Shown: positions 37,612-49,462, counted from the stretch's first letter. The stretch: 64,000 nucleotides of DNA from Capsicum annuum (GCF_002878395.1 NC_061115.1:158523160-158587159); one strand, 5' to 3'. The notes: generated by a model not told the origin, from the letters alone. Numbers and translations: made by a program.

Positions 37612-40600
37612 ATGGCCTCCAAAAGAAAAGAAATTAAATCAGGTCCAAGTAAAGGAACAAGTGCAGCAGCTCAGCTACATCCACCACTCTATGAGCTTGC
37701 TTTACAAACGTTATCTTAATCAGGAGAAGAAGATAATGAACATGGAGAGGAGGAATCTTTCAAAAGAGATGATCCAAATGCTAATAGCCCTTCCGCCGAA
37801 GAGTTGGTCAAAACCTTTAGCATTGATCGTTATTCTATGATTAAGTCAGTCATGGAAAAATCTTTCAACGCCTTCAGAAAAATACTTTGAGAACAAAAAT
37901 TGGATTCTTATTTCAGGAAAAGCTGCTTTGGACAATATCTTGATTTTTTGGAGGACAACAATGCTTGTTTTCAGATGAAAATGGTATATGACCTTCTCAA
38001 GCGCAGGTTTATGTATGAAAACAAAGATAAGATGGATGAGGTGTGGATAAATTACTATGACATGCCTGTTAGTTTTGGTTGGAAGGAGTTTGCCATGGTT
38101 ACCAGACTAAAATGTTATCCTCCTTCTCCTTCTCAAGTTATACCTACTCTGACCAAAAAAAAGGACTCTCGCACACCCAAAAAAGGAAAAGGCAAGTCGA
38201 ATGATCATAATGACCTGGTGTTCATTGTTGGTCCAAACTTCAAAAATAAAAATCTGATAGAAGCGTTGACAAGTAAAAAAACTTTCAAAGAAGCACAAGC
38301 AATCATTATGCTTGGTTTGGTTTGTACATAATGTTCTTTGGGCGAGAGACGTTAACAACAACATAAGCCTCGGTTTAATAAATCTCTCCGAGGATCTTAA
38401 GGCATTTAACAGCTATTCTTGGGGTTATGAAAGCTTCAAAATGACTGTTGAATATTTGTTGACTCCATTAACGCCAAAAACAGTCAACTTATATGGTTTT
38501 CCATAGGCCTTCATGGTAAATATTTCTTTTATCATGATATGATTCATCATTTTCTTATTCAATAATGCTTTTGATTTATTGGCGTTATGTTATAGGCTTG
38601 GGCATTTGAAGCCATTCCTTATTTGAGATAACAAGTGAACTACCAGGAAAAAGTTTCCTGTCCAAGAATTCTGAGATGGTTGTCGGTCAAAACCAATAAA
38701 AATGCAAAATTTCTTGATCTTTTCAATCCCCCCAAGGAAGCAGTAATTCCAATTCTAATCAAGTTTTTGTTTTAATTAATGATGAAATGATTTCATCATC
38801 ATTCTTAATATATGTACCAATTTATTTTAGATTGTCCATCCGTGGCTTGTTCCGACCAACCGAGAGTTGAAGATGCTATTTTTTCTTAGTTTACGATCTG
38901 TACAATTTTTATCAGATCCTAAGGTCGTTGATGGAATAAAAATAGAATTGTTTAGAGCAACAACCATCCCAAGAAAAATAATTTTGGAGGGTGGGGCTAA
39001 TGATGCTCCTCTTATAATTTTTGAAACAACAAGCCATTATGATTATGATCATAATGGTTGTACAGATTTTTCTCCAGATTTACCGCATCTAGTGAATGTT
39101 CTTCATGCAAATGTCAAGACTGGAAGGCAAAACATGATGGAGTGATTAATGCTATTAATGCACTAACTGCTTCTGTAAAGAAAATAATATATAAGAAAGG
39201 TGTCATTCTATCAAAGAGGATTTCATATCCAAACACTCCACTAGAGATCAAGGTGGCTAAGAGAAGAAGGAAAGACACATCCAAGGCATCATCAATCATA
39301 AAAAAAGCAATATTGCAATGCCTCTGTCTTTGTCTTGCACCGATGTTCAGTATGCAAGGGCCACTGAAGAAGGTGAATGTACATCATCTGTTTCAAAAAA
39401 TAAAAAGGCACATATCTGTTTAAACAGATGATACATCTGCTGAAAATTATCAAATAAATATATACATCTATTGCAACTGTTGTCTAACCTGTTGCATCAG
39501 ATTTGTTATCTGTTTCAACAGATGAGTCTTATGTTGCAACAGATAGGTCATCTGTTCAAAATTATTGTACTGCTCTAATTTACCTGTTCGAATTTGTTCC
39601 AACAGATAATCCATCTGGTGCAACATAAGACTCATCTGTTGCAATAGATGGAAAATCTGTTGTATATCTCTACTTAGCATTGACAATTCTGGCTTTCCAG
39701 GTGGATGTCACAGCTACTGTCGAAGAGCACACTATGACAGTTGATAATCCATCAACTGCTTCCAAAGATGAAAAAAATGAAGCCTGTCAGTTTGGGAGAT
39801 CGGAAGAATTACCCATTTGAAGGGTTCAATATCTCGGAAAAGGCTCCAAAAAAACTAATACAGTTGATCAACGACTATTCAAAATGGATTGCTGATGGGT
39901 TGTTAAAGCATCATGCCGGCAGGTACAAAAATCAATTTTATGGATGTTGATTTATACAATTCTTGTTGTAAGAACCTGACATTAACACATATAAATCATC
40001 ATGTAGAAAATAAAATGACGAGCGCTATAAAGTGAACTAATCGAGTCTTCGTTTTGATATGTTCGACTTTGTTGCATCATATCCCAGAACAAAGAATTGG
40101 TTCTATTTGATGTCACAGCCCCAAACTTGCTGGAATGATGAGGTTTAAATGCCATACATATTACTATTAATTAATACTTTATTTAATTGCATTTGTATGT
40201 TGATTTTTTCATCACGTAATTCAAAATGTTTGATAATATGTGCAGCACATCGATGTCATTTTTTACTACCTTCGAAAGAAGGCCAAGTTGCAAGCACAAG
40301 AATAATACAGATACACAACATGCAATTGTTTGTACAAAGTTTACATCAATAATGCCTATGATAGGTATTGTCAACAGCAGCCAGAAGTTTTCCGAAATGA
40401 GGAATGCTTAATCAACATCATCAAAGGTTTTAGCATTCCGGCAGGCTTACCTTGGCATTTGGTTGACAAAGTGTACATCCCAATCAATTGTGGTGATGAA
40501 TTCTATTGGGTGTTGGCTGTCGTCGTTCTAAAAGAGAGGCGCATCCGAGTTTATGACTTGATGTCATAAAAAAGACGTTCTGAACCGTCGTCTGAGATAC

Positions 40601-41086
40601 AAAAACTGGCCAAAATATTGCCTACTTACCTTGATATAGTGGCTATTTAGACCAAAAAGTTTGTACTGATTGGTCGACAATTGAAGCATACCGGGATAAA
40701 ATGGATAATCCATTTGATGTACAATATGTTGACGGAATCGCTCAACAAACCACTGGTAGCCTGTAAGTTTAAGTGTCATGATTTAGTTTCATTTCACAAA
40801 TTTCATAACACTTGCACGAACTGTAAGATATGGATTATCTATTTTTTTATAATCCAGGGATTACGGTCCTTTTGTTACCTCCTATGCCAAATATTTGAGT
40901 GATGCATTACAAGTACCAAATAATGGACTTGATGCCAGATTACTCCACAAAAGATATGCTCCTCTTTTATGGAAATATGGAGAAACAAAAGCTCAGAAGC
41001 CGTACGCAATCGACGTTAAAGATCCACGATGACCAAAGCCAAATTCCATAGCACTAGATGAAGAACAACTTTTTCATATTGATTAG
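37612..41086 (+). pseudogene. DUF1985 / Ulp1-like (C48 peptidase fold) gene, copy 1, decayed
   Basis: Ulp1-family enzymes are cysteine peptidases that process SUMO; transposon-linked plant relatives combine a DUF1985 domain with a C-terminal peptidase-like domain. A start at 37612 (ATGGCCTCC) opens a Lys-rich N-terminus. DUF1985-like sequence runs from about 37900 to 38520 (FRKSCFGQYLDFLED, KMVYDLLKRR, WKEFAMVTRLKC). Introns fit GT-AG at 38516-38595 and 38743-38830. The peptidase-like end covers about 40250-41086. It has stops at 37717, 37888, 38504 and 41030 and a frameshift near 38290. Most stops fit C-to-T or G-to-A changes (CAA, CGA, TGG to stop). The expected catalytic His reads Tyr (40504-40506, FYWVLAVV) and the expected Cys reads Tyr (40862-40864, DYGPFV). 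Exon limits are approximate. Confidence 0.75.
39420..39690. repeat. palindromic ATCTGTTGCAACAGAT cluster inside copy 1
   Basis: Nine or more palindrome copies or half-copies in an interval between coding blocks of copy 1 (39300-39420 before and 39700-39950 after), so probably intronic. The minus-strand open frame 39468-39686 is a translation of these repeats. Confidence 0.8.
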
Positions 41087-41289
41087 ATCTTTATAGCTTG
41101 AGTCCGTCAATGTAATAACCTATCCTCCTTGGTTTAACTTGTTGATTTATTTGTAGAGTAGATAGTTTGTACCCATAATGATTTTTTATATATTTCATTT
41201 ATTTGTTGAGTTATTTCATGTAATTTTCGAAGGCTTTGATTTATTTTATTCTGTCTATGAATATAATCAATTCTTAGTTTTGAACATGT

Positions 41290-41655
41290 TAATTGAAATG
41301 GAGTACTAGATTCAAATATCGTAACAGATAATACATATGCTGCAACAGACGACATATCTTATCAGACAGATTTAGATAAATGTTGCAACATGAGATGCAA
41401 CGCGTAGGTCATCTGCTAGAAATTATATAACAGGTCTTCCTACTTTTATGATTTGGTCCAATAGATTACCGATCAGTTGCAACAGATAAGTTATATACTG
41501 AAATAGATCATAAATCTGTTGCGACAGACAGACGAGGAACATTTGCATAACACAACAGATGACCAACCTATTCCAACAGATAATTAATCTGCCACAATAG
41601 GTACTATATCTATTATCAAAGATATAAAATCTGTTGCATTATAAAAATTCAACTT
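41290..41655. repeat. palindromic ATCTGTTGCAACAGAT cluster between the two Ulp1-like copies
   Basis: Diverged copies such as AACAGATAATACATATGCTG and CAGTTGCAACAGATAAG fill the space between the convergent 3' ends. The remaining 41087-41290 holds AT-rich sequence without a gene. Confidence 0.75.
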
Positions 41656-42534
41656 TGCCAGACATAAAAATTATTGCCCCAACATGTAAGTGAATTGGCT
41701 TGAAATGAAAATTTGTTATCGTGTTCGTCTCTATCTTTGTACATGTTCTTTTTAATACATGGGCTCCAACCATTTATTTAGTACCCCATATACCCAGACC
41801 CATTGCATCTTTCCCACAATGGTGTCGCACACACCGGTCATTTGTGTGCCGGTCAGCAAACACTCGATGTATGCAACGAGTACGGCTCGTACACTACACC
41901 GGTTGTATTTTTTGGGAGCTGGATTATTTTATTTCGACCTTCAAAATCCCATGATTCCTTCGCCAAGACTTCATCCGGCAAATGATCCATCAGCTTACTC
42001 TGCGTCAATAACTTGGGCAACAACTTCAAGAGTGACTGCATGTGGGTTAAAAATGTCTTCTCGCTGAACACAGGTAAGTTGCAGTCATAAACCTTAATCT
42101 TTCCCTCGAATAGTAGTATCTCAACAGTGAGAAAATAGGTGACATCTACGTTCATAACTGCAAGGATTCTCTTTGCCTTGGTCCAGCTCTTGTCGTATGG
42201 ATATGACTTCTTCCATCTAACATATTTAATCATTTCTTCATCCCATTGGAACGTAGAAACTAACTGATCAAATCCCAGGCCACCGAAATCAGCTATCTTA
42301 TAGATTTTAGCGTACCTATTCTTGAAATTATTGTAGAAGTTAAGGTCCATTATCCTATCGCCAGCATCATAAACATCCGGGTACACTAATTGCCTGCTCC
42401 TCATGAGGCAGAGAATTTCATCAACATACTGTGGTATAAGAAGATAATTTTTAAATAGGTTAGTAATTGTAAAGAATAAAAACACAGTCCAAAGAATCCG
42501 ATGCAGAGGGTTCTCTGAATCAGTTCACAGATTA

Positions 42535-42625
42535 CCCAGCCAACATAACTTATGCAACAGATGTGTATTATGTTGCAATAGAATACCAAGTTTTCGCAAC
42601 AGATTACACATCTGATGTGTAGATT
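42535..42625. repeat. short palindromic cluster inside copy 2
   Basis: Three half-copies (TATGCAACAGATGTG, TGTTGCAATAG, GCAACAGATTACACATCTG) between two coding blocks of copy 2. Confidence 0.65.
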
Positions 42626-43599
42626 CTTCTTCATGGAGTAGATAGGAAGGGTAGGTTAGCAAAAGTAAACTTACCTTGTCCTCGTACCACACACATATAT
42701 TTGTCATATTTGAAAAGTCTTTGGCGGCAAATGAATGCATCATGTATTCTTTTTTAACCTTCATCTTGATGAATTCTTCAAGTTCCTTCTTCTTCTCCTT
42801 GCCAAGCGCTGCGAATATGTCCACCTTATTCGGCGGCCTATGAACTTCAACAAATATTAGAGTGGTGGGGTTGAAATTTTTGCTAATTTTAGAACGGAGA
42901 GAGTTTGTCTAATTTTTCTTCTCTTCTTCCTAACCTCCACTGTAGGAGTTTATGGCTCCCTCACCTCGTTGGATGGTATGACACCCCTTTTGGATTTCAA
43001 CTCCTCGGAAGCTTCAGTAATAGCCTCTAGCTTATCGAGGAGTTTATCCTCTCTGTCCTTATATACTTTGTATTTGCAATGAGAACATGAGGATGGAGAG
43101 GGGTGAGAGGGACCACTGTAAGGATGGGAGGACCCATGTAGGGGTGAGAGAGAGGACCTGTGCAGGAGGTGTTTTCAAACATATTTATTTTTTGCTGAGC
43201 AGCAACATGCTCATAATCACGACTGGTAGCAGAAGCAGTAGCAGGATGGCTGCGACCATCACAAACAACTTCACCAGCAACACCCCCAGAAGAAGAACCC
43301 GAATCTGTTGCAGTTTGAGTTTGGTTGTGAAGAGCTTCAACATTAGACTGACCTTGCCTAACTACTCTTCTTATGGATGTTGCTCCATCCAATTCCTTCT
43401 TTATTAAATCCATCGTTGGCTCTTCTTTTGTATCAAAAAGGCCTAGAGTAAGAAAAAAAGTCATCCCCAGCTCATTAATAGTAGGGACGATCCAAGGATG
43501 CACAACCTATAAAAAAAGATAGGAGAAATTTAAATCATATAATAATAACTTACAGTCTATTGGGTTACATGGGGCTCGGGTTATGTTAACACAACCAAC

Positions 43600-43870
43600 T
43601 TATGCAACAAATGATCTAGCTACCACAACAACTGATCTATATGTTGAAACAAATTGATAATATGTTACATCAAAATACCCATCTGTTGCATAATTTACAG
43701 TATATGGATAATCTGTTGAGTAGGGTTCAGAGACCAGAACAACATATGGTTAATCTATTACAAAATATGAATCGTTTGTTGTAATAGATTACCCATCTGT
43801 TGCACCAGTTGTAGTTGACAGGTAATCTGTTGCAATAGACTACCCATCTGTCGTAACAGATGGAACAAAT
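43600..43870. repeat. palindromic cluster inside copy 2
   Basis: About ten copies or half-copies of the palindrome, including ACAGATTACCCATCTGTTGC types, between the coding blocks ending at 43503 and starting near 43920 on the minus strand; probably an intron. Confidence 0.75.
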
Positions 43871-45239
43871 TCAATATCTTCCTTTTAGGTAAATTATTTT
43901 AGTTGAAAGAAAACGTACTGCATCATCCATAGGGTCAAAGAGATCAGCCTCATTAATATTTTTTTTGCTGCTCTCTACTGCAGCCAACCACCTAAGGATC
44001 CTTGGATGAGAAACCTTATCCGAGTAATCCGTGAAATGCTTTCGAAGGGGAGGAATGGCTTCACATGCCCAAGCCTAAAATTTATAAACAAGAAGCAAGA
44101 AAAAAAAAGTCACAAGTATATTCAATATAAATTGATGAACGAGTAAAAATAGTGATCAATTTTACCATGAAAGCCTAAGGAAAGCCGTATAATGTGGTCG
44201 TCTTTGGCTTTAGCTCTTTCAGTAAATATTTAACAGTCAAGTAGTAGCTGTCATAGCCCCAGGGATTATCGTTGAATTTCCCAAAATCATCAACAAGCGC
44301 CAACAAATCACATTCTATAACTTTCCTGACGTCTCTTGCCAATAAAACGGAATGGACAAACCAAACTAAGCATAATTTCTCCCTGTAGTGCTATGGTATG
44401 TCTTTATTCTTAAGATCCGCTATCAAATCCTTCACTTTGTAGCTAGGTCCAATAATGACCAACAACCCATCTTTTTTTATCTTGCGTTTGTTGGACCCTT
44501 TGTGGGGTATTTTCTTGATGGGAGGTTCTTCTGGATGATCGAATTTTAAGCCCGTCACAATGGCAAAATCTTTCAATCCAAAACAAACCGGCATGCCACA
44601 GTAGTTGATCCAAACTTCATCCATCTTTTTTAGCCCTTCTTCCGACCTTTATCATCCCCCGCATACATGATCCTGCGCTTGAGAAGGCTATATACCATGA
44701 TCATTGGGAAACAGAAAGGATGGGGCCCAGATAGCTCAAGAAAGTGTGTAAAGCAGCTCTTCTTAAAAAGTCCATCTATGTTTTCCTTCTTCATAATACT
44801 CCTAAGTTCGTCAAAAGGTTTCCTCAACTGACATTTAAGTACAAGATCACCAAATATTATTTTAGGGTTATTCATCGGCATCGTAACTCAAAACTTTCAA
44901 TATTAATGGTTTTGACAGAATCATGCTAGATTTTTTATATTATTTCACGCCCCATTGGTGAGGAGGAGTTATCACTTTCCTCGGCTTTATTTTTCCCTAA
45001 CTGAGATTGTTCTGGAAGTTTCTCTGAATTTATCTGTACTCTAGCCTTTTTTGTTTGGTGATCGGAAGTTGATCCACTTTCTCTACTTTCAGTTTCTTTT
45101 ATTTTGGGAGACATCTTTTAACTACAAACAAAAGAAAATAAAAAATACATTGCATTTGATGTCTGCATAATTTTTTAAAAAAAGGTGAGACAAATTTCAA
45201 TAAATCATTTTTACCACATAACCAAAGAAAAAAATACTC

Positions 45240-45480
45240 CAACGGACAACCCATCAGTTGGAACAGATGGGGAACCCGAATCTGTTTGAAGACCTATTTA
45301 ATATCTCCCAATAGATATTCCACCTGTTGCAACAGGTGGAGAAATTTTAATAAATTATTCTATGCCACATTACAAGAAAATACTCCAATGGATAACCCAT
45401 CAGTTGAAACAGATGGGGAATCTGTTTGAAGACCTATTTAATATCTCCTAATAGATTTTCCACCCATTGCAACAGATAGA
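45240..45480. repeat. palindromic cluster upstream of copy 2, duplicated 120-bp unit
   Basis: Two near-identical units of about 120 bp (45240-45350 and 45380-45480) each hold CAGTTGGAACAGATGGGGA, GAAGACCTATTTAATATCTC and a CACCTGTTGCAACAGGT-type palindrome. The region occupies the interval between the copy 2 start codon and its leader. Confidence 0.8.
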
Positions 45481-45610
45481 TCACCACCACCACAACCAAT
45501 GCCACCACCAATACCACCAAGACCACCACCAATACCAATACCAAGACCACCGACACCACCGCCAAAAAACACAAATATCAACACCACCAACAACAGCCAC
45601 CAACAATACC
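45480..45610. repeat. ACC/CCA trinucleotide-rich tract
   Basis: Impure (ACC)n tract (CACCACCACAACCAATGCCA, 45483-45502, continuing to about 45610). A GTT/GGT-rich tract on the plus strand at about 48100-48260 looks like its inverse counterpart. Confidence 0.6.
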
Positions 45611-45839
45611 ACAAACACCATCCAATAATACCATGACAGTCAACAAAACACTGAGAGAAAAACTAGGGTTTTCTCGAGTGCTTCCTACTTTTTTAGTATC
45701 AAAACTCAAAATTGTTAACCCATTCTCGAAGATAATACAACTAAAAGTCCTCTTTTTTATCATTAACTAAAAAACCCTATTTTTTAGAATAAAGAACTAA
45801 TGTAGAACTCTTTTCAAACTCTGTTACATGTGAAGATAG

Positions 45840-46150
45840 AGAAAACGATGGATACAAGTAGGAATGAAGTCGAAAAAAAAACTATAAATGGGAAGAAAAT
45901 TGACCTATTTTGAAGGGTTGAGCAATATGTTGAGTAGTTGTTGTTTGTATTGTTGACAGGGAGAGGACACCCCGAGAGAGAGAGAGAGAGAAAGAGAAGA
46001 GCGAGAACTTAAGATTTAAAATGAAAAGTTTTTCGCGCAAATGGATATTTGTATGGGTTGATTTGTAATTTTGGAAAAGAATGACAAGTTTTGAATTTGC
46101 TAATTTGGTCCGAATTGATCTTAATTAATTTTAAAAATTTTAAAAGATAT
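45840..46150 (-). promoter_or_regulatory. leader of Ulp1-like copy 2
   Basis: Read on the minus strand, a TTCAAAACTTGTCATTCTTTTCC-type block and TACAAATCAACCC precede a CT-rich run (a GA microsatellite on the plus strand, 45976-46000) and a leader. The arrangement matches the leader of copy 1 at 36410-36676. Confidence 0.45.
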
Positions 46151-46161
46151 ACTTTTTAAAA

Positions 46162-47043
46162 CATTGAGTTGATGAGAACTCATTTCAACTCAGAGCGATC
46201 GATTGACAACTCGGGTCGGGATGAATGCAATACCAATGCCATGCAATTGCAAAGACTCGATGGGTTTTGTAGTTGACCCTGCGAGCTCATTCATTCATCC
46301 CTAGCTCCACCTAAATCAACTTAGGTACTATCACTATCCTAAAATTGAGTTAATGAGAAATTATTTCAACTCAGAGTAATCGATCGACGACTCGGGTCGG
46401 GATGAACGCAATACCAATGTCATGCAATTACAAAGACTCGATTAGATTTGTAGTTAACCCTACGAGCTCATTCATTTATCCCTAGTTCTATATAAATCAA
46501 CTTAGGTACTATCACTATCCTAATATTGAGCTAATGAGAAATCATTTCAACTCAGAGTGATCGATCGATGACTCAGATTGGGATGAACCCAATACTAATG
46601 CCATGCAATTGCAAAGACTCGATTAGATTTGTAGTTGACCCTGCGAGCTCATTCATTCATTCCTAGTTCCACCTAAATCAACTTAGGTACTATAAATATC
46701 CTAACATTGAGATGATGAGAACTTATTTTAACTCAGAGTGATCGATCGACGACTCAGGTCAGGATGAATACAATACCAATGCCATGCAATTGCAAAGACT
46801 CGATTGAATTTGTAGTTGACCCTGTGATGTCATTAATTCATCCCTAGTTCCACCTAAATCAACTTAGGTACTATCATTATCCTAACATTGAGTTGATGAG
46901 AACTCATTTCAACTCAGAGTGATCGATCGATGACTCAGATCGGGATGAATGCAATACCAACGCCATGAAATTGCAAAGACTCGATTGGATTTGTAGTTAA
47001 CCCTGTGAGCTCATTCATTCATCCCTAGTTCTATCTAAATCAA
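46162..47043. repeat. 181-bp tandem satellite, 4.9 copies
   Basis: The sequence ATTGAG(T/C/A)T(G/A)ATGAGAA begins units at 46163, 46344, 46525, 46706 and 46887, so the period is exactly 181 bp in every interval. The units share GATCGATCGACGACTC, CAATACCAATGCCATGCAAT, TTGTAGTTGACCCTGCGAGC and AACTTAGGTACTATCACTAT. The last copy is cut after about 157 bp by a palindromic cluster. Confidence 0.9.
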
Positions 47044-47045
47044 TT

Positions 47046-47395
47046 GTAATGAAATCTGTTGCAACAAACGACTAAGCTATTGAAAATTTTTAAATAGGTA
47101 CATATCTATTGCAACAGATAATATATCTGATTTAATTATCAAATAGATATTTGCATCTATTATGACAGATGACTGAGTTATTGAAAATTTTCAAACAGAT
47201 ATTTATATCTGTTGTAATAGATGACATATATGATTTTATTAATTATCAAATGAACATTTCATCTATTATCATAGATGACTGAGCTGTTGGGATTTTTAAA
47301 TAGATATTTATATCTGTTGTAACAGATGACTGAGCTGTTCAGATTTCTAAACAGATATTTATATATGTTGTAACAGATGACATATCTGTTTGAAA
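47046..47395. repeat. palindromic ATCTGTTGCAACAGAT cluster with higher-order unit
   Basis: Units of about 63 bp (ATATCTGTTGTAACAGATGA, CTGAGCTGTTGAAAATTTTT, AAATAGATATTTATATCTGTT) repeat four to five times directly after the 181-bp satellite. Confidence 0.8.
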
Positions 47396-48240
47396 ATTTG
47401 TTTTTCTCTTTTAATTTTAAAGTAAGAAGCTTTTGGTCCGAGTAGATAATATCAAGTAGTAGTACTTACTACTAAAGGCGATAAAAAATGTTTCTTGGAT
47501 ATCTCAAAAGTGAGTTCATTGAGCAGTCTTGTCTTGTCTTTTCAATGTCAGTAGTCTTAGTCTTCCTCGTGCCCCTCAAATTATTAATGAAATAATGAAT
47601 ATTAATTAATGAATATTGAAAACCACCACATCTACGTACACAATACATCTATAGAAATTATCTTATCTCATCTCTTCCTTCAGCTGCAGTTTATTTTATT
47701 CAACTTTCATCTTTTTCTTTCTCTCCTCTTTAGGGTCACAACCTTTTTTCTCTCTTTTCTCTTCTCTTCTCATAAAGATCTTTTCGGATCTAAACCGATC
47801 CATATCTTTCCTTGACTTAAATTTCTATTTTGATCCCCTTTTTGATATTATGGTATGGTTTATTATTGGTCTTTCATTATCGTCTTCTTCTTTGCAAGTT
47901 TTTTACATCTTTTTTTATTTAATTACTATTTATCCATATCATATTTATTAACAAGATTTGAAGGTACTTTTAAGTGTTGAATAAACAACCCGAGAATTTT
48001 TATTACAATATGAGAAAAAAGTCATCTGTTGGAAGAAGTTTAAAGGCCTTGTTGGAAGTATTATTTTCTTGTATGTATTTTGTTTTTTTCTTTATTGTCG
48101 ATGCAGTTATTGATGTTGGTGGGGTTGGCGTTGTTGGAACTTATGGTGTGGTGTTGTTGATGGTTCTGAAACAAAGGATGTTGCTTCTTTATTGTTGATG
48201 ATGTTATTGGAACAAATGTTGTTTCTTTTTTATTGATGTT
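47396..48240 (+). other. leader-like region without a clear gene
   Basis: CT-rich leader-like sequence at 47680-47770, then a GTT/GGT-rich tract at 48100-48260. The order (CT-rich leader, trinucleotide tract, palindromic cluster) mirrors the upstream side of copy 2 in the opposite orientation. The frame 47974-48198 is low-complexity and unsupported. Confidence 0.4.
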
Positions 48241-48244
48241 TATG

Positions 48245-48395
48245 CTGTTGTTGATGTTACAACAGATGGAGAAACTGTTGGAACAAATAAAACCACCAGA
48301 AAGGCTGGTTTGATGTGTTCCATCAGACTCCACATCTGTTACAACAGACTCCACATCTGTTGCAATAGACTCCACATTAGATGCAACAGATAGAT
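48245..48395. repeat. palindromic cluster left of the large inverted repeat
   Basis: Copies include ACAACAGATGGAGAAACTGT and CCACATCTGTTACAACAGAC repeated three times. Confidence 0.75.
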
Positions 48396-48440
48396 AATGT
48401 TCTTTTTTTTACATTAATTTTTTTTCCTCTTCTTTGTAGA

Positions 48441-48552
48441 TATAAGGAACTGACAGTTGATCAAGTTTTGATGGACTATCAGAAGAGGCTGCAGTAAAAA
48501 TGGGTTCAGAGGAATAAGCTGCTTGCAGATAGAATCACTTCATATGTGGGAA
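48441..48552 (+). pseudogene. exon-like fragment of an unrecognised gene
   Basis: The stretch follows an acceptor-like CTTTGTAG and precedes a donor-like GTATGT. One frame reads YKELTVDQVLMDYQKRLQ, a stop (TAA, at a position where CAA would read Gln), then KWVQRNKLLADRITSYVG. The protein is not recognised. A diverged inverse copy of its second half lies at the outer end of the right arm of the inverted repeat. Confidence 0.4.
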
Positions 48553-49412
48553 GTATGTATTACTGATAATGTTATCATGGAAATACACATAGAGTGCACT
48601 TATTTTGTGAATTCTCTTTATACTGATTAGTCATAGATTGTTCAAATAAGATGTCTGCAATTTTACAATTAAGTTTGGTAGGTCCGAACTGATAAGGCTG
48701 AGGGACCATGAATATGGTCCTGATACCCTTTTAAGATTTAATGTCGGTTGTTGCTCATGTTTAGTTTTCAAGCATTGTGAAGAGATCTAGTTTTGGTGTC
48801 ATTGTAAAGAGATTCAATAGTAATTAGACTAACTTTTCGGGTGCATTGGACCCTTAGAGGGCCTTCGAAGCTTAGCACTGCATCTAACAAGAACGGTAAA
48901 CCAATATAGTTACTGCCCTAGCCAAAATTTATATGGTTGGCTTTCTCGCTCGGGGTGATGATTATATGCCAGAAGGTTCAGTAGAAGAATGCCTTTGAGG
49001 AAAAATGGATGGTTGATAGAAAACTATATCATTTGAGAGCCAATTGAAGAAGAGACATAGAGTAAAAAGTAACTTCTAGCAAATTTGGTCGATGGAATTA
49101 TCTTAACAGATGCGAGATCTGAATCAAGTGCAAATATGAAAGTGTATCCGATAATGTAATTTCATCTGTTTTGTCTCTAAAAGAAAAACAATGTAGATGG
49201 ACACTTTTCTAGGGAGCTGCTTGGTTGGGATTATCACTTAGATAGAAAATAAGAGAAGACCAACAAAGAAGCTCACGGGCATCGAGGGTTGAAATGATGT
49301 ACAACAAGTCTAGAAAACTTACGCTAACAACAACTGCAGTTAAAATAAGAAATCTACGAGAAGGCGGCAATTTCTAAATTTTAAATTTCATCCCATACTT
49401 TCTTGTTTATAT

Positions 49413-49462
49413 TTTCGATCAAGTCAACAACATCAGGCCCACTGTTGTTGACTTGATCGAAA
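49413..49462. repeat. perfect 20-bp-stem hairpin in the left arm
   Basis: TTTCGATCAAGTCAACAACA (49413-49432) and its exact reverse complement (49443-49462) are separated by a 10-base loop. Confidence 0.9.

Larger units (their letters stand above)
41760..45114 (-). pseudogene. DUF1985 / Ulp1-like gene, copy 2, decayed
   Basis: Runs opposite to copy 1. A possible start at 45114 gives MSPKIKETESRESGSTSD. DUF1985-like sequence lies at 44391-44881 (KKSCFTHFLELSG, MVYSLLKRRIMY, LKDFAIVTGLKF) with a frameshift near 44630. An exon with HPWIVPTINELGMTFFLTLG ends near 43500 and continues to 43030. A Lys/Glu-rich block (KKKELEEFIKMKVKKEYMMH) lies near 42750. The peptidase-like end is 42430-41853. The positions expected to hold the catalytic His and Cys both read Tyr: VTYFLTVEIL (codon 42137-42135) and VVYEPYSL (codon 41891-41889). 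After TCGTTG at about 41875 a one-base loss shifts the frame. It is from a different subfamily than copy 1: the two peptidase ends align only in broad pattern. Confidence 0.75.

Noticed and set aside
47974..48198. Hydrophobic 74-codon frame, possible membrane protein
   Set aside because: The hydrophobic part comes from a GTT/GGT-rich tract, and the opposite strand is open as well.
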